From Thalassia testudinum (lineage: Eukaryota; Streptophyta; Magnoliopsida; Alismatales; Hydrocharitaceae): a DNA stretch of 64,000 nt. The stretch is taken from contig JAZHRO010000062.1 of the NCBI GenBank assembly GCA_037157565.1, positions 1,984,001-2,048,000 of the forward strand. The letters are read 5' to 3'. Shown here one piece after another: positions 34,823-44,769 of this stretch. The notes beneath the pieces are model-generated. The model saw only the letters and a list, made by a program, of their open reading frames with translations, ran no database searches and was not told the DNA's origin. How positions within the stretch are numbered: position 1 is the first letter of the stretch; each line of letters begins with the position of its first letter. Made by a program: the position numbers and the translations under genes.

Positions 34823-35040
34823 GTCTTTACTGACGTCCACAAATGTCGCTGTACCTGTCGCTGAAGATCCGCCCTTCAATTGTTCTTGTTGGCGCGCACG
34901 GGCCTTTAGTGACGTCCATAAACGTCGCTGCAGCTGTCGCTGAAGGTCTGCCTATCAAATCCTCTTGCTGGTGTGAGCAGACCATTAATGACAGCTGCAA
35001 GTGTCACTAAAGGTGTGTCACTGAAGATCCGTGTGCCTCC
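34823..35040 (-). repeat. Tandem repeats of about 79 bp in U3 of 1e
   Basis: Two full units and one partial. Each has a variant of AGTGACGTCCATAAACGTCG, a GTCGCTGAAG block and a TCTTGCTGG-like end. Present also in the 5' LTR (about 43676-43890) and in fragment 1g (about 41910-42110). Confidence 0.7.
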
Positions 35041-35209
35041 CTGCTGGCGTGCGCTCCGCTGGCACTGCGCACTTTGCGCGCCCCTGTCGCACGCGCGCTG
35101 GCGTGTGCTGGCATGCACGTACGCGTATGCTGTGCTGGCGCTGGCGCTGCTGCGCGCTACATGGCTGCTGCTGAGCGGCCAACGAAATTATAAATTGGGG
35201 GTGCTGCGG

Positions 35210-35263
35210 GGATTCGAACCCGCGCCCCTCCTTTGCAAGCCAGCGTTAGCACCATTGCAGCAA
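35210..35263 (-). promoter_or_regulatory. tRNA-like segment in 3' LTR of 1e
   Basis: On the minus strand TTGCTGCAATGGT (A-box-like, 35250-35263) and GGTTCGAATCC (exact B-box consensus, 35210-35220), with a TTGCAA word at the anticodon position. Repeated in the 5' LTR at 44058-44110 with GGTTCAAATCC. Confidence 0.55.
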
Positions 35264-35869
35264 GCCTCCCCTTGTGTCGCGTGGAGTTGTTTGGTGCGTC
35301 CGCCTCCCAGCCATTGGATCTTGATCCAACGACTAGGATTGAATGGCGCGAATGAAGAAGGAGTTGGGCGGTGCTGTTGGCTGGTGTTGGGCGGTCTGGA
35401 TGGCACCACGTGGCACCATCTGGGCCATCCATCTTCTTCTTGTAGAGGGTGCTACGGTGCTCAGATCAAGATGATTCCCACAATGTCGAACTGCGATCGT
35501 CGCTTCGGATCCAACCGTACGGTTGGATTTTCCATCCGAAACCCGTATGGATGTCGCATTGCCCCCTGGCCGTTGATCTTCCTCGAGCTTAATGTGATGC
35601 TACGGGACTTCGATCTGGACGATTTCAGAGGCGCTAGTCTCCAGTCGTCGTCCCGATCAGATCCGTATGGTCTGATCGTCCATCTGAGGCCCTGAAATAA
35701 ATCCTCTTTTCTCCTGACCATAAAAAGGACCTAATTAACCTAAAATATAAACAACTACGCTAAATGCAAAATGATACATGCTATGCGATATTTATATAAT
35801 TATATGCATTGCTAAGCCTAGGAACTACCACAAATAAGCATTTTACGATGAATTTATACGTGTTTATCA

Positions 35870-36792
35870 TACCCCCATGCTTACTTTTTGCTAGTTCCTA
35901 GCAAAATTAAACTAGATGCTATGTATATCAATAGATTCAGGGTTAGAGTATTTAGGCAAAATTCATTGATTGCTTTAGAAAGTCTCATCCCCAAGACCTA
36001 ATTACAAAAGCTCAATAGTGCCCGAGTGCCTGCCATAATGTAGACCGTCCGAGCCCTCGCCATATTTGAGAAGATAATTTTTTTTTTAATTTTCTTGTAC
36101 TTTTAGAGTTTGAGAGTTACGGGATAACTTTTTACGGCTACCCGACCCGCCCAAGACTCGAAAAGGACTCTAAGTGCTAAGCATCTTTGTGAAAAAGTGA
36201 GACTCACAAAACGGCCGTTAAGACGGACTTTGGGTTTCTATGACCCTAGGTGACCTTGCCTAAAGGTTTATCTTTACGATCGGTAGCTTTCTCCCTACTT
36301 CTTTTATTTATGGGGTCAGCACAAGGGTGAATCCAGTGTATATCTCCCCGGTTTATTCTACTTCCCCACTTCTTCCCTAAGGGTTTTGGGAATTATTGTG
36401 CATTTTTTTGTGAGCTGGGTTCTGGACAACCGACCGATGAGCTGTTACCACCGACAACTTGCCAGCCATACTCATTCGGTGAAGTGTGGTTTTATTTATT
36501 TTTATTTTCTCCTTTTTTTTTCTTTTCTTCTTTTTTTTTTTTAAAGTAGGTGGCTTCCCTGATCTAAGATTTACCTAAAGGTAGTACAATGAAAATGGTC
36601 TTGTGGCTGGGCTCTGGACAACCAGCCGATGTGCTGTTACCACCGACAAGTTGCCAGCCATACCACCCAAGTCGGTCCATTAGCTACCCAATTTCCGTAA
36701 AAACTGCCAGAAAGTGAGTCAGTGCAAAATAATGTGTGTAGATGCTTAGGCTTAAAGTCCCCCCAAATTAGAGGGCAGGTTGATAAATCGCC
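35870..36792 (-). other. Purine tract and 3' non-coding region of 1e
   Basis: GCATGGGGGTA on the minus strand (35870-35880) precedes the 3' LTR. The twin stem-loop motif occurs at 36600-36665 (CTGGCAA / TTGTCCAG) and 36405-36480 (CTGGCAA / TTGTCCAG, inner GTTGT / ACAGC). The region stops inside the GATAAGT dyad at 36790, where fragment 1f begins; about 850 bases present in 1b are missing. Confidence 0.75.
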
Positions 36793-37915
36793 GATGTAAA
36801 CATGTTTACACTACTTAAGATGTCTATTTATGTATGTTCTTAAGCATAGGATTGCACTGCATGCTATAAATATTTCATAACATGCATCATCTTGCATTTA
36901 GAGTAGTTTGAATAAAATGGAGGTTAATTGTCTCCTTTTATGTTCTTGGACAGGGCAAACTTTTTATCGGGGCATCGGATCGAAGATCCAACCATACAGA
37001 TGTGATCAGGACAACGACTGGAGTTCAACGGCTCCAAGATCACCCAAATCAGGCATCTATAGCATCAGATAGAGATTGGGGAACCCTAAAAGATCAAGGG
37101 CCAAGATGGTGTGAATCCGATCTTCAAACGATAAATTCGACCGCACGGATGGATTCAGATCGACGATCGCGGCCTAACGACGTGAAAATAGACTCAATCT
37201 GACAACCGTGGCACCATCTACATCATCCAGAAGATGGATGGCCAAGATGGCACCACGTGGTTGTAGGTTCCCTTCTAAGAGGGGGTGACGTAATAAATGC
37301 GGAAATAAAATATAAAGCAATCTCACCAAAGAAAACCAATCACACAAAAAGACAATCACACAAAGAACACAAGAATTTTTAGGTGGAAACCCAAACCGGG
37401 TGAAAACCACCACCTAACCCTCTCGAGTTAGGATTTTCCGATCAACCAAGTTGATCAAAATCCACTAACCGAATCACTTTAAAACGAGGGTGATTCAACC
37501 TCAATACAACCACGCTACAAGTACGAGGGTAGCGTTCCTCAACCCCTTCTCTCCACGAGAAGGATTTTGTCCCACGAAGGAGACGGGAATTCGCAAAGCG
37601 AATACCCAACCAAAAGACAAAGATAAAATAAAACAAGTAATCCTATAGAGCCAACAAAGTAATTTAAACCTAGCTTCTATAGGAAATAGGAAACTCCCCT
37701 TTGCAAGGAGTGCGTCGAGTTGATGACGCGGTGAGTGTGCCACGCGATGGCGTAATGTCGCTCTCGTGAACAACGGCGGGAGAGCGAGTGCGCAAAGGTA
37801 ATTTAGCTCTCTAGGTGTAGGAACTTAAGCTTGGAGAGGAAGAGAGACACAAAATAGTTTGAAAGTATATAGCAAGGTGTGTCTTGGTGTGTCTTAGTGT
37901 TGCAAAGGTTTCCCT

Positions 37916-37925
37916 CTATTTATAG
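37916..37925 (-). promoter_or_regulatory. TATA box of the SIRE-like LTR
   Basis: CTATAAATAG on the minus strand, about 100 bases downstream of the palindrome array. Confidence 0.65.
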
Positions 37926-38025
37926 AGGCCTTAGGAAGGCTTTGGAAGGCTTAGGAAGGGTTCTATAGCCATTGGGAACAAAGCCCAAGAGAATCAGGCC
38001 GAAATCCGGACAATGATTGCGCTTG

Positions 38026-38582
38026 ACAGGGTAATCAGACGTCTAACTCTGGCATCAGACGTCTGGAAGGCCACTTTAAGACGTCTGATTCCAATGTCAG
38101 ACATTTGATTTTGGGCAGGTCTCTCCCTGACTTGGATCAGATCTAAACAGGGTTTTTGCGCAAGTCCATCAGATGACATCAGGACGTCTGGCACTATGTC
38201 TGGACGTCTGGAAACCTACTTTTACAGTGGGAATGGATTTCCAAACGTTGCAACGGCTAGAAAATCTCTGAGAAGAGATTTTGGGTCAGCCGAGGCAAAA
38301 CGGTCAATTATCAGACATCTGGTAAGTCCTATGGACGTCTGATAAGGCTCTAACGGTCATAACCTATAGTGCCTGCTAAGCTAGCCAACGGTCCACTATC
38401 TGGACGTCTGGCAAGTCCATCAGACATCTTCTAAGACGTCTGGACTAAGGTCTGGACGTCTGATTTCATCAGACAGAATACTAACTCCAGCCTAATAGTT
38501 ATCAGACATCTGAAACAACAGTCAGACGTCTTAAAATACTTTATCAGACGTCTGATTTGGGAATTAGACGTCTGGAAGTGCT
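38026..38582 (-). repeat. Array of ACGT-core palindromes
   Basis: About eighteen irregularly spaced copies of CAGACGTCTG, GGACGTCTGG and close variants (some CAGACATCTG) in U3, upstream of the TATA box. Confidence 0.85.
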
Positions 38583-39212
38583 GTTTGAACCCTATATTGG
38601 TTTTCTAAGTGTTCTACAGAAAACCTTAGTATCCTAGGGTTGTGCAGTTGTTCCTAGGACTACTGTTAGGGTACTTGAGGCTCTTTAACATAATATTCTA
38701 AGGAAAATAAAAAGAGCAAGAAAATAAAGACAAGAGATACAAGAAAAGATTAAAAAGAATCTATCCTATTCTTCTTGTCTTCTATCTTCAATCTGTCGCT
38801 CCATGTGAACCTCTTCTGTTCTTCATTAAGCTCCTCCAATCCGTCCTGGATGCGAGCTCGAGTTCCGTCTAAACACGTCTACATTTGCAATTGACCTGAA
38901 ATCTAGGACTCAAATTGCAAATGTTAAATAACACGTGTTTTGTTATCATCAAAATAAATGATCGTGGTGCTCTAGCACCAACAATGGCACCATCTCAGCC
39001 GTCCAATCGACCCTCAAGACTGCCGCTGCCTCTCCAAAGAAGATTCAGCGCGCGATTTGGGCTGTTGGATCTTGATCCAACGGCTGTGGATGCGCGTGCT
39101 TGATTTCATCCGCATGACTATTTGGACGGTGTAGCACAGCAGGTGAGCGCCTTATCGCGAGGCGCTGGCGAGCGACGCGGGCGGGCGTCAGATCGGGATC
39201 GAACAGCTGTGC

Positions 39213-40586
39213 GGTGGTTTTAGGTCAATAGGTACCCTTATATCCAAACTTGTTTTTCCTCAAAATTAACCTCCCAAATTTTCATTTCCAACTTCCTATC
39301 CTTTGAAATCAAGGTTTTCGGGACCTCCAGATGATTGGACACCCGATCTAAAGTACCCAAGTCCAACAATTGTGGCTGAATTAGGATTGACTTGGGCACA
39401 ATGATCTCAAAAGTATGTTCATTCAGCTCTTCAGGGTGTGGTTGAGGAATGGGGCTACTAATTGAGTCGTCGGGTATTGGATCCTCTAAGTTTGCCCCAT
39501 CCGAATCAGTGTCTTCAGTAGTCGGGCTACCAAATTCTCCTCGAGCCCATATGTCTCACTAAAATCATTCTCCTCAAGCTTAAGTGAGGCTTCACTAAGA
39601 GATTCCTCACCCTCAAAATCAAAGAATTCATGATCCTCATTTGTATATGTCTCAACATCACAAGTCATTCCATCAACCAAGGAAACATAATTTTTTTCGT
39701 TTCCTAACTTGGGGATCTCGGGTGAATTAATCGGTTCATTCTCAAAGGGTTGCTCTAGACCAATCTGGCCATCTCCAATCTCCGAATATGTGTCCCCCCC
39801 GACAGGCGCCTGAGCAGGTTCATACATTGGCTCTCCTGAAGAGGGTTCATCTTGAGAATCATCCCAAGATTTGATTAGTGCAACCACAAATTTCATCCTC
39901 AACCTCGACAATTTCCCAAGAAGGAACTCACCCAAGTCCCTATCCCTAACACTTTGGAGCAAATCCGATAGAGAACTTTTAAGTTCATCAATCATTTTAA
40001 TCATAGGCTCCAGTGCTTCAGTGCATGGTGTTGGCTGAGCTTCTAAAGATTGTATAGTGTTCCTCAAATTAGCCAACACCCTATCATGGATCTGGTTCTC
40101 CTGAATCGACTAGTTCGATTCAGGTTTGGGTCGGTTTGGGTTGAATCTAGGGGAGTCAAGGTGTCGAGGTTCTCAGGTCCCTCCTTGATAGTAGGTCGTT
40201 TCAGGTTGTTTAAAGGTTGGTGGTGACCCAAATTCAGCATAATTCTGGGGAGGGTAAGTGTTATAATCAGCATATCCTTCATGGTTGTAGATCTGGTTAG
40301 GTTGATCATCAAAGGATGGAGATCTATAATTATTGTAGCTCTGGGAAGGATAGTAGTCATAGTCTTGTTGTCCAGGGTTAAGCCCTGGACACTGAGGTCC
40401 GGATTTATATCCCCAATCAAAGTCATCTTGGCTAGTGGATGGGTAATTACAAGTCAAGTCGGGATAGTAATCATCATGGGGATAAGTGGTGGTAGGAGGA
40501 TAGGATGTGAAATGTGTGTAGGATGTGGAAGGGTACATGGTGAAGTAAGCAGGGAAATCAGAAGAGAAAGGAGCCTTGCAATACAA
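39213..40586 (-). pseudogene. Tyrosine-rich ORF of element 1e (nearly open)
   Basis: Homologue of the 13315 ORF, better preserved. On the minus strand, 40586-40173 encodes the low-complexity part (first in-frame ATG near 40538): SYPPTTTYPHDDYYPD, then repeats such as QDYDYYPSQSYNNY and EGYADYNTYPPQNYAEF. Only two in-frame stops (near 40170 and 40115) separate it from 40079-39486, same frame, with ANLRNTIQSLEAQPTP, EPMIKMIDELKSSLSDLLQ, GKLSRLRMKFVVALIKSWD and an acidic stretch (EENDFSETYG). It then shifts frame and is truncated by 1f at 39213. No known domain recognised. Tyr/Gln/Asn-rich sequence followed by a helical segment could suit self-assembly, but that is only a guess. Confidence 0.55.
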
Positions 40587-41745
40587 AAATACAAGCCTGT
40601 CCTTAGTTTGGGTAGCCTAAAGGTCTACAGACTCTCAGAATCCATCCTAAGATTATGAACGATTTACTCTACTTATGTCCAGGCAATCCAACTAGTTAGG
40701 AGGGACTGGGGAGAAGGTTCTTCCTTTGGCTTGCACCTCTGGTTCCTAGTGTACCCCCCAGCCGCGGTCGTTTGACGCTACTCCCCTAGCTAGACATAAG
40801 ATTGACTAGTATAAGTAGGTTAATCGTGAACAATCTCAATCTGGATCCCGACGAGCGAACCAATCCTTAGGGCCAACGTCTAATCAATTTTAGTTAGGCT
40901 TGGGAAAATGGTGGTTCAGGAATGTGGTGGGCCCTTTAGATGGGTTGTGCCCTTAATGATCAGTTAAAATGTGTGTGCGCGCACAACCAGGGTTCTCAAA
41001 CAAGGATATTTGATGATGTGTCTTTTAGGGTTCAACCTTGTTTAGTAGCTTTTAGGGTTTAATTCTTAGGTTGGTTCAATCAAGGTTTAGTAGAACACTC
41101 CAAGTTTTGAAAGCACGGGTGATGATATGTTCCTTTCAGCCCTAAGAATCAACCCTAAGTGGCAAGCTACTTGATGGATTAGTTTTAGATTGAGTGGTGC
41201 AGCCCAAACAGCTCAATCAATTGGCCTACTGCACCACTTAGTTTAGGCACACAAGAATGCTTAACCTATTCTGATTTCTACTCACTTATGTGTATTTAGT
41301 TGAAGTGTACCGGGCCCACAGGTCAGATCCTGGGTAAGTGGTAGAATCAAAGTGATTGTGCACCTTAGGATAAGAAGTTGTGGGTGTTAAGTGTGTAGCT
41401 TTCAAAAAATCCCACAATCAGATAACACTTTTTTTTATTTTTATTTTTTTATTTATGTGGATGGCTAGGTGAGTGGAAGTGGCAAACAAACAACCAAATC
41501 CATCCTAGGGCTCATAAAAAGCACCTAAGTTGATTTGGGTTTGAGTTATTCGGTTATGGAATGAAAACTAAGGTGGGGGTGGTGTGGGGGACACTTACAA
41601 AACACTCTACCCACACTTTACTTCGGTCTACCGCACTTGGATCTCCATGCTAGGGTACCTGCAAGACAGTAGATCAAAGACAAGTAAGGTTAGTACTATG
41701 TAAATGCAAAGAAATGCAATAGACAATAAAGTAAATTCCGTTGCC
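40587..41745 (-). other. Leader of element 1e
   Basis: Non-coding; aligns with the 1d leader. Donor-like GTAAGTGT on the minus strand at 41598 and acceptor-like sequence near 40575. Confidence 0.65.
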
Positions 41746-41787
41746 TTCCCGGCAACGGTGCCAAAATGGTCGTGTCGTGTTTCGCGT
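41746..41787 (-). other. Inner primer-binding site and 21-base LTR tip of 1e
   Basis: On the minus strand TGGCACCGTTGCCGGGAA (41746-41763), three bases, then the last 21 bases of a family 1 LTR (41767-41787), which recur at 42934-42954. The sequence then switches to a plus-strand LTR fragment. Confidence 0.8.
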
Positions 41788-42849
41788 AGCCCCAGCACAG
41801 CATACGCGTACGCACATGCCAGCGCACGCCAGCGTACGTGCGACAGAGGTGTGCGAAGCCCACAGCACCAACGGAGTGCACGCCAGCAGGGAGGTGCGTG
41901 GATCTTCAGCGACGCACCTTTAGTGACGCTTGCAGCTGTCACTAATGGTCTGCGCATGCCAGCAAGAGGATTTGATAGGCGGATCTTCAGCAACAGCTGC
42001 AGTGACGTTTATGGACATCACTAAAGGCTCGTGCATGCCAGCAAGAACAATTGAAGGGCAGATCTTCAGTGACAGCTGCAGCGACATTTCTGGCTGTCAG
42101 TAAAGACCCAGATACGATTTTTGCCTCTTCTCCACCACTATAAAAGGACCTACACCCCCTCCCTTCCAAGCCATCTCTACCTATTCTACTCCCACCTACT
42201 CCCAAGCTCTAACAAGCCTACCAACGCTCCATTAGAGCTTGTTCTCAAGCTCCCAAGGTGCCTATTAGTGTAGCGAATCTCTACCCCACCAAATACTCCA
42301 ACTTCCCATCTCCCTTCATAGGTCACCTTGGAGCCGCCCTCTTACCTCCATTCCGGTAGCAGATCAACTCCGTCTTCTCACCTCCATTCCGGAGCTACAC
42401 CGAAGCTTTCCTCAACCCGACGTCCTCCAGCATCTCACCTCCGTCGTCTCGCTCCTCACCTCCTTTGTCCGAGCTTCTGCCAGGCGCCGTCGTCTCACCG
42501 AACAGCCGATTCAGGAGATTTCCTCTCACCTCCCTCTCTTTTTATTCTTTCATAGGAGATTATAATAGACATTGGATTGATATATATACCATTTTCATTC
42601 CACATCTCTATCTTATGATTCATTTGCTTGTCTTTTATTTCAAAAACACAAAAAAATAACAAAACCCTAAAATACCAAAAAGAAACGAATTGAAGCACGA
42701 TTTTCAATAAAGTAAACGTCGCCTTCCTGTGTTCGACCCGGGACTCCCTTAGAGTTTCGGTATAAATTTTATTTGATCGACATGCTTTGCAACTACGATG
42801 ACAGGTTACTTGTAACCTCGATTTCTAACACGTGATACACGCGCAACCA
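41788..42849 (+). mobile_element. Family 1 LTR fragment 1g (plus)
   Basis: Begins in U3 about 40 bases beyond where the tRNA-like segment would be (CCAGCACAGCATACGCG), includes the 79-base repeat region, the TATA box at 42139-42145 and a full U5 ending CGCAACCA at 42849. It lies inverted relative to both LTRs of 1e. Confidence 0.8.
42139..42145 (+). promoter_or_regulatory. TATA box of LTR fragment 1g
   Basis: TATAAAAGG, as in the 3' LTR of 1d. Confidence 0.6.
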
Positions 42850-42856
42850 TTTTGGC

Positions 42857-42930
42857 GTCGTTGTAGCATAGTGGTCAGTATTCTCACCTGTCACGCGGGC
42901 GACTCGGGTTCGATCCCTGCAATGGTGCCA
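42857..42930 (+). tRNA. tRNA-Asp (GTC) sequence ending in CCA, joined to U5
   Basis: Full-length tRNA-Asp-like sequence of 74 bases: 5' acceptor arm GTCGTTG, D region TAGCATAGTGG, anticodon loop CTGTCAC with GTC at 42890-42892, T loop GGTTCGAT, and a 3' end CAATGGTGCCA. Compared with the plant tRNA-Asp sequence as I know it, it shows C-to-T type changes in the anticodon stem and one base missing near the 3' acceptor arm, so it is probably not functional. The CCA is not normally encoded in plant nuclear tRNA genes; here it is the place where the primer meets U5 of the minus-strand LTR (AAA, then 42934). Confidence 0.8.
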
Positions 42931-42933
42931 AAA

Positions 42934-44715
42934 TGGTTGTGTCGTGTTTCGCGTGTTTAGAAATCGAGGTTATAAGTAACCCGTCATTGTAGTTGCAAAA
43001 CACATCAATCAAATAAAATTTATACCAAAACTCCAAGGGAGTCTTGGGTCGAGCACAGGGAGGCGACGTTTACTTTAATTGAAAACTGCGCTTCGTTCCA
43101 TTTCTTTTTGGTATTTTAGGGTTTTGATATATTTTTGTATTTTTGAAATAAAGGAAATCAAGCAAACGTATCACAAGATAGAGTTGAAACAAATATGATA
43201 TATATGTCAATCCAATGTCGATTACAATGAACTATAAAAGCATAAAAAGAGAGGGGGGTGAATGGAAATCTCTCGAATCGACTATTCGGTGAGACGATGG
43301 CGCCTGGTGGAAGCTCGAACGAAGGAGGTGAGGAGCGGAATGACAGAGGTGAGATGCTGGAGGACGTGGGGTTGAGGAAAGCTTCGATGTAGCTCCGGAA
43401 TGGAGGTGAGAAGACGGAGTTGATCTGCTACTGGAATGGAGGTGAGAGGACAGCTCCAAGGTGACCTATGAAGGGAGATGGGAAGTTGGAGGAATATTTG
43501 GTGCGGCAGAGGTTCGCTACACTAATAGGCACCTTGGGAGGTTGAGAACAAGCTCTAATGGAGCGTTGGTAGGCTTACTAGAGCTTGGGAGTAGGTGGGA
43601 GTAGAGTAGGTAGAGATGGCTTGGAAGGGGGGGTGTAGGTCCTTTTATAGTGGTGGAGAAGAGGCAAAAATCGTATCTGGGTCCTTACTGACGTCCAGAA
43701 ACATTGCTGCAGCTGTCGCTGAAGATCCACCCTTCAATTGTTCTTGCTGGCGCGCACGGGCCTTTAGTGACGTCCATAAACGTCGCTGCAGCTGTCGCTG
43801 AAGATCCGCCTATCCAATCCTCTTACTGGCGTGCGCAGACCATTAGTGACAGCTGCAAGTGTCACTAAAGGTGCGTCGCTAAGGATCCGCATGCCTTCCT
43901 GCTGGCGGCCGCTCCGTTCGCACTGCATGCTTCTCGCAGTAGTGTTGCACGCACGCTGGCGTGCGCTGGCATGCACGTACGCATACGCTGCGCTGGCGCT
44001 GGAGCTACGTGGCTGCTACTGAGCGGCTGGTGAAATTAGAAATTGAGGGGGCTGCGGGGATTTGAACCCGCACCCCTCCTTTGCAAGCCAGCGTTAGCAC
44101 CATTGCGGCAACCCTCCCCTTGTTTATGCGTGGAGTGGTTTGGTGCGTCCACCTCCCAGTCATTGGATCTTGATCCAACAGCTAGGATTGAAGGGTGCGG
44201 ATGAAGGAGTTGGGTGGTGCTGCTGGCCGGTGTTGGGCGGTCTGGATGGCACCACATGGCACCATCTGGGCCATCCATCTTCTTCTTGTAGAGGGTGCTA
44301 CGGTGCTCAGATCAAGATGATTCCCATGATGCCAAACTGCGATCGTCGCTCCGGATCCATCCGTACGGTCAGATTTTCCATCCAAAACCTGTATGGATGT
44401 TGCATTGTCCCCTGGCCGTTGATCTTCCTCGGGCTTAATGTGATGCTACGGGACTCCGATCAGGATGATTTCAGAGGCGTTAGTCTTCGATCTTCATCCC
44501 GATTAGATCCGTATGGTCTGATCGTCCATATGAGGCCCTAAAATAAATCCTCTTTTCTCCTGACCATAAAAAGGACCTAATTAACCTAAAATGTAAACAA
44601 CTACTGTAAATGCAGAATGATGCATGCTATGCGATATTTATATCATGATATGCAGTGCTATGCCTAGGAACTATCACAAATAAGCATTTTACGATGAATT
44701 TATACGTGTTTATCA
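42934..44715 (-). repeat. 5' LTR of element 1e
   Basis: 1782 bp, TGGTTGTG at 42934 and TTTATCA at 44715. TATA box at 43643-43649, 79-base repeats, tRNA-like segment 44058-44110. The ORFs on either strand are incidental. Confidence 0.9.
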
Positions 44716-44720
44716 ATGGG

Positions 44721-44764
44721 TTACTTGTAACCCCGATTTCTAACATGCGAAACACCCCCGACCA
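44721..44764 (+). repeat. End of the 3' LTR of element 1d
   Basis: TTACTTGTAACC to CCCGACCA, the part missing at 34077; followed by the exact target duplication ATGGT. Confidence 0.88.
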
Positions 44765-44769
44765 ATGGT

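Larger units (their letters stand above)
34078..35869 (-). repeat. 3' LTR of element 1e
   Basis: TGGTCGTG on the plus strand is the LTR end; TGATAAACACG on the minus strand at 35869 is its start. TATA box at 34785-34791. Upstream of that lie roughly 79-base repeat units (34823-35040) and a tRNA-like segment (35210-35263). A 240-codon plus-strand ORF over 34973-35695 is incidental. Confidence 0.9.
37262..38983 (-). mobile_element. Solo SIRE-like copia LTR with GACGTC array
   Basis: On the minus strand the LTR starts TGTTGGTGCTAGAGCACC and soon has TTTTGATGATAACAAAAC, both typical of SIRE-like copia LTRs, and ends GGGAACCTACA. Length 1722 bp. Flanks GTGGT (37257-37261) and ATGGC (38984-38988) each differ by one base from GTGGC, the word expected in the uninterrupted family 1 LTR (compare 35402-35420), so target duplication is likely. 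TATA box CTATAAATAG at 37916-37925. No internal region, hence solo LTR. Confidence 0.85.
36793..39212 (+). mobile_element. Family 1 LTR fragment 1f (plus), split by a SIRE-like solo LTR
   Basis: Begins CGATGTAAACATG (LTR start with T changed to C; the first bases form the palindrome TGTAAACATGTTTACA at 36796-36811). It runs through the U3 start region to 37261, resumes at 38984, and ends near 39212 just after the tRNA-like segment (A box TAGCACAGCAGG 39132-39143; B-box-like GGGATCGAAC near 39197). The rest of the LTR is absent and the sequence joins the 1e ORF region directly. Confidence 0.75.
34078..44715 (-). mobile_element. Family 1 element 1e, inserted in the 3' LTR of 1d
   Basis: Minus-strand element with 3' LTR 34078-35869 (1792 bp) and 5' LTR 42934-44715 (1782 bp). 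Comparing the first ~270 bases of each by eye gives about 21 substitutions and one three-base indel, roughly 92% identity and mostly transitions. Flanks ACAGG (34073-34077) and ATGGG (44716-44720) share three of five bases; interruption of the 1d LTR at this point supports the insertion more strongly. Internal parts: purine tract, 3' region, LTR fragment 1f, tyrosine-rich ORF, leader, a second primer site with a 21-base LTR tip, LTR fragment 1g, and a tRNA-Asp sequence against the 5' LTR. No pol genes. Confidence 0.85.
25293..44764 (+). mobile_element. Complete family 1 element 1d (gag and protease only), split by 1e
   Basis: 5' LTR 25293-26791 (1499 bp), tRNA-Asp primer site 26795-26812, leader, broken gag and protease ORFs, 3' non-coding region, purine tract, and a 3' LTR at 32650-34077 that resumes at 44721-44764 after insertion 1e. 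Exact target duplications ATGGT flank it at 25288-25292 and 44765-44769. Without 1e it is about 8.8 kb. No reverse transcriptase, RNase H or integrase is visible, so it fits the class of terminal-repeat elements carrying only gag and protease. Confidence 0.92.

Noticed and set aside
35210..35263. Functional tRNA gene
   Set aside because: Boxes are good, but I could not form consistent acceptor and anticodon stems; treated as tRNA-like.
34973..35695. 240-codon plus-strand ORF
   Set aside because: Lies antisense across the 3' LTR of 1e and its tRNA-like segment; the corresponding 5' LTR region does not keep the frame.
38026..38582. Possible CRISPR array
   Set aside because: Repeats are 8-10 bases, palindromic and irregularly spaced, inside a plant copia LTR.
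42934..44715. DNA transposon with inverted repeats around the tRNA
   Set aside because: The inverted arms are LTRs with U5, TATA box and primer-site signals; no transposase and no matching target duplication.
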